From contig LNFB01000360.1 in assembly GCA_001464385.1 (NCBI GenBank), positions 1 to 32,609 on the forward strand: a stretch of DNA of 32,609 nucleotides, read 5' to 3'. This document shows positions 1-9,751 of the stretch, one piece after another. Below the pieces are notes generated by a model. It had not been told where the DNA came from and ran no database searches. It worked only from the letters and a program-made list of their open reading frames with translations. Each line of letters opens with the position of its first letter. The first letter of the stretch is position 1. The position numbers and the translations under genes are program-made. This stretch comes from Deltaproteobacteria bacterium Ga0077550. Its GTDB lineage: Bacteria > Myxococcota_A > Polyangia > Nannocystales > Nannocystaceae.

Positions 1-1790
<1,790 letters not shown>

Positions 1791-1872
1791 GCCGACCGCT
1801 CCCATACCAGGGTGGCCCCGGACCTGTCGAGGAGGCGGCCCGGGCGCCGCGCCCGGACCTCCGCTGCGCGCC

Positions 1873-3984
1873 TCAGTTCACGGTGGGCAGCAGCGACGTC
1901 GTCTCGGCGTACTCGAGCATCTGCGCCGCGAAGTCATCGGGATACTCGATCGTCACGTCGACGATCGCCTCGCCCTTCATCACCGGGACGAGCCGCGGCT
2001 GGATGAAGCCGACGTACGGCGCGATGCCGAGGGCCTGGTACCGCTTGCGGACCTGGGCGTGCAGCGCCGGGTCGACCTTCACCCCGTAGGTCTCGACGAG
2101 GGCCTTGCCCGCCTTGAAGTCACCCTGGCTCTTGATCCGCTGGACCTCGGCGAGCAGCGTACCGAACAGCGCCCGGAGCTTCTCGTAGTCGCGGACGACG
2201 AAGTAGGTGTTGCCGTCCCGCTCGACCCGCTCGATCACGTTGTCTCCCTTGCCCTTCTCGAGGACCCACGCCGCGATCATCTGGCGGTTGCGCATGTGGG
2301 CCTCCTCGATGTCCTCGCCGGGCTCGAGCCGCGCGAGCTGGACCATCAGGCCGTTGCGGATGTAGTTGTCGTACGCGGCCTTGCCAGCCTCGAGGTCCGT
2401 CATCACGCCGATCTCGATCAGCTTGGGGTCGAGCATGTAGTAGAGCGCGACGAGATCGGCGCGGGCCTCCTCGAGCGTGTTGCCGTAGTTCTTCAGCGTC
2501 TCGTTGGGCTGGCCGACGCCGGGCTCGAGCTGCCCCGAGGCGTGGCCGATGACCTCGTGCATGTCGGTGTGCAGGGTGTCGGCGAGGTCCGCCCACTTCT
2601 TGGCCCGCGCGATCTCCTCGGGCGAGGCGGCGAAGGCCTCGAGCACGCCGCTGACCTTCTTGGCCTGCTCGTTCGACGCCACGATGTTGCCGAGGTTGAC
2701 CGACTTGCTGCCGTGCTCGGCGCGGACCCAGTTGGCGTTGGGCAGGTTGATGCCGATCGGCGTCGACGGGGCCGAGTCGCCGGCCTCGACCACCACGGTG
2801 ATGACCTTGGCCGAGATGCCGGTGACGCTGGGCTTGCGGTGCGCGGGCAGCAGCGGCGAGTGGTCCTCGAACCACTGCGCCTGGGCGCCGATCGCCGCGA
2901 TGCGCTTGCTCGCCTCGAGGTCCTTGATCGACACCACCGACTCCCACGCGCCGCGGTAGCCCAGCGGATCGCCGTAGACCTCGATGAAGCCGTTCACCAC
3001 GTCCACGCGCGAGTCGGTGTCGGCGACCCACGCGATCGAGTACTCGTCGAAGGTCCGCAGGTCGCCGGTCTCGTAGTAGGCGACGAGCTTGTCGAGGGCG
3101 AGCTTCTGCTTGTCGTTCTCGGCGACCTCGGACGCGAGCTTCAGCCACTTCACGATCTCGCGGATCGCCGGATCGTACATGCCGCCGACCTTCCACACCT
3201 TCTCGACCAGCTTGCCCTTCTCCTTCACGAGCTTGGAGTTGAGCCCGACGGAGATCGGCTGCTTGTCGGACTTCTCGAGCTTCCCCTTGTAGAAGCGCTC
3301 GACGTCCTTCTGCTTGACTCCCTGGCCGTAGTAGTTCGTCGCCGAGGTCGTGATGAGGTCGGCCTTGGGGTCGAGGTTGACGCGCTTGGCGTCGACGGTG
3401 GGATCGAAGATCACCGGCTGCAGCGCGGCGAGCAGCGCGTCGGCGTCCTGGCCGGCGTCGAGCGGCAGGGTCTTGGGATCACAAGCCTTCACCATCGCCG
3501 CGAGCTGCTCGGCGGTGAACTCCGGCGCGAGCTTCTTCATCGAGTAGTGGTGGTGGATGCCGTTGCTGAACCACACGCGCTTCGTGTAGCTCGCCACGGC
3601 GTCCCAGCCCGGCATCGCGTGCGTGGCCGGGTTGCGCCACACCGCCTCGAGGGTGCGACGCACCCGGAGGTTGTTGCGGTAGTTCTGATCCCAGATGATG
3701 TCGCGGCCCGCGAGCGCGGCGCGGTAGAGGTAGTAGACCAGCTGCTTCTGCTGCAGCGGCAGCTCCTCGAAGCCCGGCACGCGGTAGCGCAGGATTCGGA
3801 CGTCGCCGAACTGCTCGGTCTGGACCTTGAACGTGTCGGCGGCCTTGGCGTCGGCGTCGGTCGGGGCCGTCGGCGTGGCATCCGGCGCCGTGGTGGTGGT
3901 GCGATCGGGGGCGGGACAACCGAGGCCGAGGCCGAGCCACGCGAGCATGGGGGCGATCATGGCGACGCGAGAGGGGCTGCGCAT
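1873..3984 (-). CDS. dipeptidyl peptidase III family (M49) zinc peptidase, lipoprotein
   Basis: A 703-residue protein. It carries the M49 zinc signature HEVIGH at residues 476-481 and the second zinc-ligand motif EEARAD at 505-510, the counterpart of EECRAE/D in known DPP III enzymes, spaced as in the family. M49 enzymes release dipeptides from the N-terminus of short peptides, and total length fits. The ATG at 3984 was chosen over one 36 bp upstream because it begins a clean lipoprotein signal (MRSPSRVAMIAPML...LGLGC, Cys about residue 23) followed by a Thr/Ala/Pro/Asp-rich spacer. Most DPP III enzymes are cytosolic, so this copy is predicted to be membrane-anchored and to work on peptides outside the cytoplasm (inference). 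It lies between YgiQ and a DUF1269 gene on the same strand. The 11-bp repeat array is about 90-135 bp upstream of its start. Confidence 0.9.
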   Translation of the reverse strand: MRSPSRVAMIAPMLAWLGLGLGCPAPDRTTTTAPDATPTAPTDADAKAADTFKVQTEQFGDVRILRYRVPGFEELPLQQKQLVYYLYRAALAGRDIIWDQNYRNNLRVRRTLEAVWRNPATHAMPGWDAVASYTKRVWFSNGIHHHYSMKKLAPEFTAEQLAAMVKACDPKTLPLDAGQDADALLAALQPVIFDPTVDAKRVNLDPKADLITTSATNYYGQGVKQKDVERFYKGKLEKSDKQPISVGLNSKLVKEKGKLVEKVWKVGGMYDPAIREIVKWLKLASEVAENDKQKLALDKLVAYYETGDLRTFDEYSIAWVADTDSRVDVVNGFIEVYGDPLGYRGAWESVVSIKDLEASKRIAAIGAQAQWFEDHSPLLPAHRKPSVTGISAKVITVVVEAGDSAPSTPIGINLPNANWVRAEHGSKSVNLGNIVASNEQAKKVSGVLEAFAASPEEIARAKKWADLADTLHTDMHEVIGHASGQLEPGVGQPNETLKNYGNTLEEARADLVALYYMLDPKLIEIGVMTDLEAGKAAYDNYIRNGLMVQLARLEPGEDIEEAHMRNRQMIAAWVLEKGKGDNVIERVERDGNTYFVVRDYEKLRALFGTLLAEVQRIKSQGDFKAGKALVETYGVKVDPALHAQVRKRYQALGIAPYVGFIQPRLVPVMKGEAIVDVTIEYPDDFAAQMLEYAETTSLLPTVN

Positions 3985-4070
3985 GGGCGAAGACAAGCGC
4001 GAGCGCCGGCACCTTGGCAAGCCGCGCCCGCGTGTGGATCGGCACCCGCCTGTCCGTGGGCCACGCCCGC

Positions 4071-4120
4071 CGTCAGCTCGACGTCAGCTCGACGTCAGCT
4101 CGACGTCAGCTCGACGTCAG
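4071..4120. repeat. 4.5-copy 11-bp tandem repeat
   Basis: The unit CGTCAGCTCGA is repeated perfectly four times (4071-4114) and followed by a six-base partial copy. Each junction creates a GACGTC palindrome, spaced one helical turn apart. The array spans the stop codon (4106-4108) of the DUF1269 gene and the space upstream of the DPP III lipoprotein gene. Because the stop falls just inside the array, copy-number change would hardly alter the protein. It could be a protein-binding array or simple slippage product; the sequence does not decide. Confidence 0.9.
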
Positions 4121-4627
4121 GGCGGCCCGCAGGTTCGCGACGCTCTCGGGGCTGAGCGTGGTCTGGACGATCGTCGCGCCGGCGAAGCGGCGGAGCTCGG
4201 CCGCGAGGGCGTCCTCGTCCACATGGCTGACCAAGAGCGCGAGCGCGGTCGAGTTGGGCTCGAGCGCCTTTCCCAGCTCGGCGACGGTGGCGTCCGGGAT
4301 GCCGAGGTCGGTGAACTTGGCGACCAGCGCCCCGATCCCGGCGAGCAGCGCCCCGCCCGCGAGGAAGCCCACCGGACCGGCGACGATCGTGCCGAGCAGC
4401 GCGCCCCACAGCGATCCATTGAACGCCGCGTCGGCGGGGCTGATGTCGAGGGTCTCGGTGACGCGGACCTTGCCGTCCGAACGCTTCTGCAGGAACACCG
4501 CGTCCTGCACGAGCAGCTGCCCATCGCTCGACATGCGGGTGGCGGCGAGGAACGCCTCCTGCGCACGGATCGAGGAGTCGAACGCGAGGACGAGGAGCTT
4601 GGCGGGGTGCGTGGGGGTGGCGTTCAT
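4106..4627 (-). CDS. DUF1269 family membrane protein
   Basis: A 173-residue protein with the DUF1269 pattern: an N-terminal alpha/beta segment LLVLAFDSSIRAQEAF, a middle strand region ending DGKVRVTE (residues 52-58), then a Gly/Ala-rich hydrophobic stretch at 72-103 that can form one or two membrane helices, and a C-terminal DEDALAAELRRF segment. The function of the family is unknown; members are often stress-related inner membrane proteins. Its ATG overlaps the stop of the upstream response regulator in the sequence ATGA (4627-4624), so the two are almost certainly translated in a coupled way. The last residues LTSS and the stop codon are encoded by the 11-bp tandem repeat. The start is fixed by the overlap and by alignment of the first strand with the family. 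Confidence 0.85.
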   Translation of the reverse strand: MNATPTHPAKLLVLAFDSSIRAQEAFLAATRMSSDGQLLVQDAVFLQKRSDGKVRVTETLDISPADAAFNGSLWGALLGTIVAGPVGFLAGGALLAGIGALVAKFTDLGIPDATVAELGKALEPNSTALALLVSHVDEDALAAELRRFAGATIVQTTLSPESVANLRAALTSS

Positions 4628-5064
4628 GGGGCGCACCTTAGATCGCCGAACTCCGGGCGCAACCGGGGATGCGGAAGATCGAGCGGGGTCGCGACCGGAG
4701 GTGCCCCGGCACGCGAAAGGCACCGGTGCACGAGCGTGACGAACACCCCGGTGTCGAACGGCTTGCCGAGCACGGCGACGACAGCGGCCCGGCCGAGGCA
4801 GAGCTGCTCGGGCAGCGCGGTGACCACCAGCACGGGCGTCCACGCCGACGAGCGCCGGACGGCCGCGATCACGGCGAGCCCGCCCATGGCACCCATCGAC
4901 CAGTCGGTGACCACGAGGTCGAATGGCGTCCGGTCCGCGCGGCCGATCTGCGAGATTGCGACCGCCGCATCATACGCGACGGTGCACCGCAACCCCTCGT
5001 CGTCGAGGACCTCACCGAGGTTGTCGGCCAATTCACGGTTGTCGTCGACGATGAGCACGCGCAT
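4624..5064 (-). CDS. single-domain response regulator (receiver)
   Basis: A 146-residue receiver protein. D7-D8 form the acidic pocket, D54 (VVTDWSM) is the phosphoacceptor, T82 and K101 (LGKPF) complete the active site, so it should be phosphorylated. After about residue 118 only a Pro-rich tail remains, with no DNA-binding or enzymatic output domain, so it resembles CheY/DivK-type single-domain regulators that act by protein contacts. The start ATG has AGGTG close upstream. It follows the hybrid histidine kinase gene by 125 bp and overlaps the DUF1269 gene by four bases. The likely partner is the hybrid kinase upstream, and the DUF1269 membrane protein may be a co-expressed target; both links are inference from position. 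Confidence 0.9.
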   Translation of the reverse strand: MRVLIVDDNRELADNLGEVLDDEGLRCTVAYDAAVAISQIGRADRTPFDLVVTDWSMGAMGGLAVIAAVRRSSAWTPVLVVTALPEQLCLGRAAVVAVLGKPFDTGVFVTLVHRCLSRAGAPPVATPLDLPHPRLRPEFGDLRCAP

Positions 5065-5189
5065 GGACACCTCGCGTCCAAGGGTGCACGGCGCATACCA
5101 AGCGGTGGCGACCCCGAGCCCCGCGAGACCCGCCGATCCCACGCGCACGCGTCCCGCCATTGCGCCCCACCGTGCGGCGGCGCCCGTGC

Positions 5190-7343
5190 TCAACCGACGA
5201 GGACGCGCTCGAGCTCGGCGATGCTGACCGGCTTCACCAGGTGATCGTCGAAGCCGGCCGCGAGCGCGCGCGCCCGATCCTCGCCCTGACCGTAACCGGT
5301 GATCGCGACCAGCCGCGTCGTGCACCGCGGCTGCGCGGCGCGAACGCGACGGGCGGTCTCGTAGCCGTCGATGCCGGGCAGGCCGATGTCGAGGAGCGCG
5401 ACGTCGTGCCCGCCTGCGAGCAGTCGCGCCAGCCCACCCTCGCCGTCGCGCGCGGCCACGACCCGATGGCCGCGCGACTCGAGCAGCATCTGCAGCATGT
5501 CGCGGCTGTCCTCGTCGTCCTCGACGACCAGGACCGACAGGCCTCGCGCGCGGGGTGAGAGGGCCGGTCCACCCACGACCCCCTCGGCGCCACCGATCGT
5601 GGGCACGACGGCCAGCGGCAGGCGGATCGCGAACGTGCTGCCGCGCCCGAGGCCCTCGCTCGCCGCCGACACCTTGCCGCCGTGGAGCTCCACCAGGCGT
5701 CGCACGAGCGTGAGACCCAGGCCGAGCCCGCCGGTCGCCGCGCGCTCGCCGGTGCGCTGGGCCTGCACGAACAGGTCGAACACCCGCGGCAACATCTCGG
5801 GCGCGAGCCCGTGGCCGTCGTCGCGGACCTCGACGACCGCGAAGGCCCCGTCCTTGCGCGCCGCGACGACGATGTTCCCGCCCGGATCCGTGTATCGCGC
5901 CGCGTTGTTGAGCAGGTTGGCGATCACCTGCACGATGCGCCCGGCGTCGGCGTTCAACATCAGCTCGCGACCCGGCACCTCGACGACCACGTGGTGGCCG
6001 CGCTTGTCGAGCTGGGGACGGCTGGTCTCGAGCGCGTGGGCGATCGCATCCTGGACCGTCAACGGGGCGAGCACGAGCGCGAGCTTGCCGTTGGTGATCC
6101 GCGAGACGTCGAGGAGGTCGTCGACCATGCGCGACAGGTGCGACAGCTGCCGCTGCAGCACCTCGTGCAGGGCGCTGGACGCTGGCGCCCGGTCGCGTTG
6201 GTGCAGCAGCTCGAGGGCGTAGCTCATCGGCGCCAGGGGATTGCGCAGCTCGTGGGCGAGCATGGCCAGGAACTCGTCCTTGCGGCGGTCGGCCAGGGCC
6301 AGCGCCTCGACGTGCTCGACCAGCGCGTGGTTGAGGTGGTCGCGCTCGTTGGCCATCGCGATCTGATCGCAGACGAGCTGGATCGCGGCGAGGTCCTCGG
6401 GCGCCGGCTCGGTCCCGTCGCGTCGACCGCAGACCAACGCGCCGATCGTCGTACCTGCCCGCAGGATCGGGAACACGGCGAAGGACGGCAGGTCCAGCGC
6501 GCGCAGCCAGTCCGGCAACGCGTCGGTGTCGCCGCGGCCGCGCACGTAGCGACCCTGGGCCACGAAGACGGCACGCACCACCGGAGAGTCGTCGAGCGCG
6601 GCACGCGGATGCGACCACGGTGGCCCCTCGATCCCGACCGCCTCGGCGATCGAGATGAACCCACCGTCCGGCTCGCACAGGTAGCTGACGCAGACGTCGT
6701 AGCCGAGGCGCTGGACGAAGCGCGTCGCGATGATGTCGCTGGGCTCGATCGGCGCGGTGCGGCGGAGCAGATCGCTCGCGACGCCCGTGAGGAGCTGCAG
6801 GCGCACGTTCATGCGCTTGTCCGCCGCCATCTCGCCGCGGAGCGCCGAGGCCTCGACCCTCACCCGGCAGTCGCTGCGATCCGGCGGTTCCTGGCCCTCG
6901 TCCGCCGCGCCCTGCAACTCGCACTCGCGCTCGAGCTCGAGCGTGTGCCGGTGCAGCTCGACGAAGCCGAGGATCTTGGCCCGCAGCTCCGCCGGGATCG
7001 CGGCGCCGACGAAATCGTCCGCGCCGCCCTGCCGCTCGGCCTTGGCGAGCGGCCCGTCGCCGTGGCGGGGACTGACGAACAGCAGCGGCACCGTGCGCCC
7101 GTGGGAGTGGGCTCGGATCTCCGCCGCGCTCGCGGACCGCGTCTCCGCCGGGATGTCGAGCACGAGCAACGCAGGGTCGTGCAGCGGGAGCTCGACGAGC
7201 GCGTCGGCGGCCGAGCCCACGCCGATGACCGAGAGGCCGAGCCCCTCGAGCGCCGACTCGAGCGCCGAGAGGCTGCGCGAGTCGTCGTGGACCATGACGA
7301 TCGCGATCGACCCTCGCGGGTTCTCCGTCGTCATGGAGGGCAT
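5190..7343 (-). CDS. hybrid sensor histidine kinase: degenerate receiver-GAF-HisKA-HATPase-receiver
   Basis: A 717-residue protein without membrane segments, so cytoplasmic. Residues about 12-130 form a receiver-like domain with D20/D21 and D63 but no clear conserved Lys. Residues about 180-335 look like a GAF sensor domain. The HisKA dimerisation region holds H364 (KDEFLAMLAHELRNPL), and the ATPase domain shows the N box around 478-481 (LLNNAARY), G1 box DDGHGLA and the Gly-rich GGLGLGL at 538-544. The C-terminal receiver (602-717) has phosphoacceptor D652 and K704. It is expected to autophosphorylate and pass phosphate to its own receiver or to the single-domain regulator encoded next on the same strand. 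The MMPL exporter gene lies 53 bp upstream on the same strand, so exporter, kinase, regulator and DUF1269 may form one operon. An alternative ATG is at 7334. Confidence 0.92.
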   Translation of the reverse strand: MPSMTTENPRGSIAIVMVHDDSRSLSALESALEGLGLSVIGVGSAADALVELPLHDPALLVLDIPAETRSASAAEIRAHSHGRTVPLLFVSPRHGDGPLAKAERQGGADDFVGAAIPAELRAKILGFVELHRHTLELERECELQGAADEGQEPPDRSDCRVRVEASALRGEMAADKRMNVRLQLLTGVASDLLRRTAPIEPSDIIATRFVQRLGYDVCVSYLCEPDGGFISIAEAVGIEGPPWSHPRAALDDSPVVRAVFVAQGRYVRGRGDTDALPDWLRALDLPSFAVFPILRAGTTIGALVCGRRDGTEPAPEDLAAIQLVCDQIAMANERDHLNHALVEHVEALALADRRKDEFLAMLAHELRNPLAPMSYALELLHQRDRAPASSALHEVLQRQLSHLSRMVDDLLDVSRITNGKLALVLAPLTVQDAIAHALETSRPQLDKRGHHVVVEVPGRELMLNADAGRIVQVIANLLNNAARYTDPGGNIVVAARKDGAFAVVEVRDDGHGLAPEMLPRVFDLFVQAQRTGERAATGGLGLGLTLVRRLVELHGGKVSAASEGLGRGSTFAIRLPLAVVPTIGGAEGVVGGPALSPRARGLSVLVVEDDEDSRDMLQMLLESRGHRVVAARDGEGGLARLLAGGHDVALLDIGLPGIDGYETARRVRAAQPRCTTRLVAITGYGQGEDRARALAAGFDDHLVKPVSIAELERVLVG

Positions 7344-7396
7344 CCCCGAGGGTCGGTCCTGGGGAGAGCGCCGTCAATCGCTGCGAACATGCAGCG

Positions 7397-9565
7397 CTAG
7401 CGGCCGAGCGGGCTGCCGGGCGGCAGCTCGTGCACCCCGATGTTGGACTTCACCCACCACCTGGAGAACCACGCCGCCGCCCACCAATTCCACCGGCCGA
7501 GCAGCCGCATCGTGGCGGGGACCAAGAGGCCGCGCACGATCGTCGCGTCGACGGCGACGGCGATCGCCATGCCGACACCGAGCTGCTTGACGAAGAGGAC
7601 CTCGGCGCTGGCGAAGCCGACCAACACCACGATGAGCATCAAGCCGGCCATCGTGATGAGGCGCCCCGTGGCGGCGAGGCCCCGCGCGACGCTCTCGCGG
7701 GCGTCGCCGCTCTCGCTGTAGTCCTCGCGGATGCGGCTGAGCAGGAACAGCTCGTAGTCCATCGAGAGGCCGAAGACGATCGCGAACATCACCAGCAGCA
7801 CCAGGGGGTCGATGCTGCCGGTGCTCTGGTACCCGAGCAGCCCCTCGAGGCGGCCGTCCTGGAAGATCCAGACCAGCGCCCCGAAGCTCGCCGAGAGCGA
7901 CAGCACGTTCATGATGACCGCCTTCACGGCGACCACGATCGCGCCGAACGCCAGGGTGAGGACCACGAGCGTGACGACCACGACGATCACCGCGGCCGGT
8001 ACGCCGCCGCCCTCGAGCGCTGTGTCCACCTCGTGGGCGACCGCCGGCGCGCCGCCGACCATCGCGGAGCGCCAGCCGGCGGTGGCGGCGTGCAGCGCGT
8101 CGACCTGCGCCGCGCGGCCCGGGGCGTCGTGGGGTCGCTCGGTGATGACCTGCATCAAGGTGGTGTCGCCGTCGACGAGATCAGGCCGCGGGATCCCGGC
8201 GTAGCTCTCGACCCGGATGACGCCCGGCAGCGCAGCGACGGCCGCGTGGGTCGCCTGCAGGTGGGCGAGTTGCTCGCCCTGCCACGCGTCGCCCTCGCCC
8301 CGCAGCAGCACGGCGTACTGCACGGTGCCCGCGATCGCGAAGCCCTCCGGGGCCTCGAGCCGCTCCTGCACCGCCCGGACCTCGAACGACGCCGGGAAGA
8401 TGCGGGCGTCGGACAGCTCGGTCTCGAGCCGCAGCATCGGGGCGCCGACGACCACGAGCAGCGCGGTCGTGCCGACGGCGAAGATGCCCGGGCGCCGCAT
8501 CACCACCTGGGCCAGCCGCGCCCATCCGCGGCCCTCGGGACCCGCCGTCGCCGGCTTCGGCCGCCGCGGCCAGTTCACGCCGTGGCCCATCCACGCCAGC
8601 CCCGCGGGCAGCACCACCAGGGCCGCGAGCACGGTGAGCGTCACGATCAGCGCGCCCGCGATCGCGATGCTGTGCAACAGGGCGATCGGGAAGACCAACA
8701 GCGCCAGCAGGCTCACGGCCACCGCCACGCCCGAGAACAGCATCGTCTTGCCAGCGCTGGTCACCGTCCGCACGACCGCCTCGGCCACCGTGCCGAACTC
8801 CAGCTCCTCGCGGAATCGCTGGACCATGAACAGCGAGTAGTCGATCGCGAGCCCGAGGCCGAGCAACGTGACGATGTTGAGGGCAAACACCGAGATGTTG
8901 CCGAGCTCGGCGAGGCCGCGGAGCATCCCCATCGCGAAGACGATGGACAGGCCGCCCACGGCGAGCGGGAGCAGCGCGGCGATGCGCCCGCCGAAGAACA
9001 CCGCGAGCAGCACCGCGACCAGGGGGAAGGCCACGAGCTCGGCGCGGACGAGGTCGTGCTCGGCGGTCTGCTGGCCGATGACCGCGACCGCGAGCGGCCC
9101 GCCGATCTCCACCGTGAGCGGCGTCGCGTGGAGCCGCTCGGCGACGCCGTCGTAGGCGGTCTCCTTGGTCCGCGCGTCGCCGCGCAGGGTGATGGCGAGC
9201 ATCGCGGTGTCGCCATCGATCGACATCAACGCGGCGCCACCCTGGCCGACGGGGCTCGCGACGGAGGCGACCGCGGGATCGGCCTCGAGGCGCGCCACGA
9301 GGGCGGCGAGCTCGGCCTGGACCGCTGGGTCGGCCGGGGTCATGCCCGACACGAGGGCGACGAGATCGGGGGAGCCCTGGCCGAAGCGCTGCTCGACGAC
9401 CCGCGCGACCTCCTGCGCCTCACCGGCGCGCACCTCGAACCCGCCGGGGGCCAGCGCCCGCGCGACGCCCGATCCATAGATGCCCGCCGCGACGGCCAGC
9501 AGCACCGCGGCGATGACGATCTTCTTGGCATGGCGAACCGCGGCACTCGAGAGGGCGATCAGCAT
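7397..9565 (-). CDS. MMPL/RND family transporter
   Basis: A 722-residue membrane protein with the duplicated RND-type layout: a first helix at about 14-32, an extracytoplasmic domain to about 172, a block of helices at about 175-335, a second hydrophilic domain and a final helix block. The paired family motifs are seen as GLAIDYSLF (D242, Y243) and GLSMDYELF (D603, Y604), the proton-relay region of MMPL proteins. Actinobacterial MMPL proteins export lipids and glycolipids, and related RND-like proteins move hopanoids or drugs; the cargo here cannot be told. The start ATG has a strong GGAGG 8 nt upstream. The open frame continues far upstream, but composition and the signal-like N-terminus place the start here. 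It heads a minus-strand run with the hybrid kinase and diverges from a second hybrid kinase, an arrangement suggesting signal-controlled export. Confidence 0.93.
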   Translation of the reverse strand: MLIALSSAAVRHAKKIVIAAVLLAVAAGIYGSGVARALAPGGFEVRAGEAQEVARVVEQRFGQGSPDLVALVSGMTPADPAVQAELAALVARLEADPAVASVASPVGQGGAALMSIDGDTAMLAITLRGDARTKETAYDGVAERLHATPLTVEIGGPLAVAVIGQQTAEHDLVRAELVAFPLVAVLLAVFFGGRIAALLPLAVGGLSIVFAMGMLRGLAELGNISVFALNIVTLLGLGLAIDYSLFMVQRFREELEFGTVAEAVVRTVTSAGKTMLFSGVAVAVSLLALLVFPIALLHSIAIAGALIVTLTVLAALVVLPAGLAWMGHGVNWPRRPKPATAGPEGRGWARLAQVVMRRPGIFAVGTTALLVVVGAPMLRLETELSDARIFPASFEVRAVQERLEAPEGFAIAGTVQYAVLLRGEGDAWQGEQLAHLQATHAAVAALPGVIRVESYAGIPRPDLVDGDTTLMQVITERPHDAPGRAAQVDALHAATAGWRSAMVGGAPAVAHEVDTALEGGGVPAAVIVVVVTLVVLTLAFGAIVVAVKAVIMNVLSLSASFGALVWIFQDGRLEGLLGYQSTGSIDPLVLLVMFAIVFGLSMDYELFLLSRIREDYSESGDARESVARGLAATGRLITMAGLMLIVVLVGFASAEVLFVKQLGVGMAIAVAVDATIVRGLLVPATMRLLGRWNWWAAAWFSRWWVKSNIGVHELPPGSPLGR

Positions 9566-9751
9566 GCGTGGCGCCTCCGGTTTGCAAGTCGTGTGCTCGG
9601 GGACAACCCGTACGCGACAGGACCGACCGTCGACACGATCGCCACACTGGGCGCTGGTGTCACGCGCAACTTCGGTGGTCCGCGCGCCGGCCCGCGCCGC
9701 CACGGCCGTCCGCCGTGGCACCGTCGGTGCATCACCTGCCCCGATGGCCCC
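9566..9751. promoter_or_regulatory. divergent intergenic region with 8-bp hairpin
   Basis: These 186 bp separate the exporter (minus) from the second hybrid kinase (plus) and should hold both promoters. I see no clear -35/-10 pair. The one notable structure is a perfect inverted repeat at 9699-9719, GCCACGGC and GCCGTGGC around a five-base loop, ending about 32 bp before the kinase start, where it could form a leader hairpin or bind a regulator. Confidence 0.4.

Noticed and set aside
7430..9751. Upstream extension of the second hybrid kinase frame
   Set aside because: It is antisense to the MMPL exporter and encodes a His/Arg/Asp-rich product without domains.
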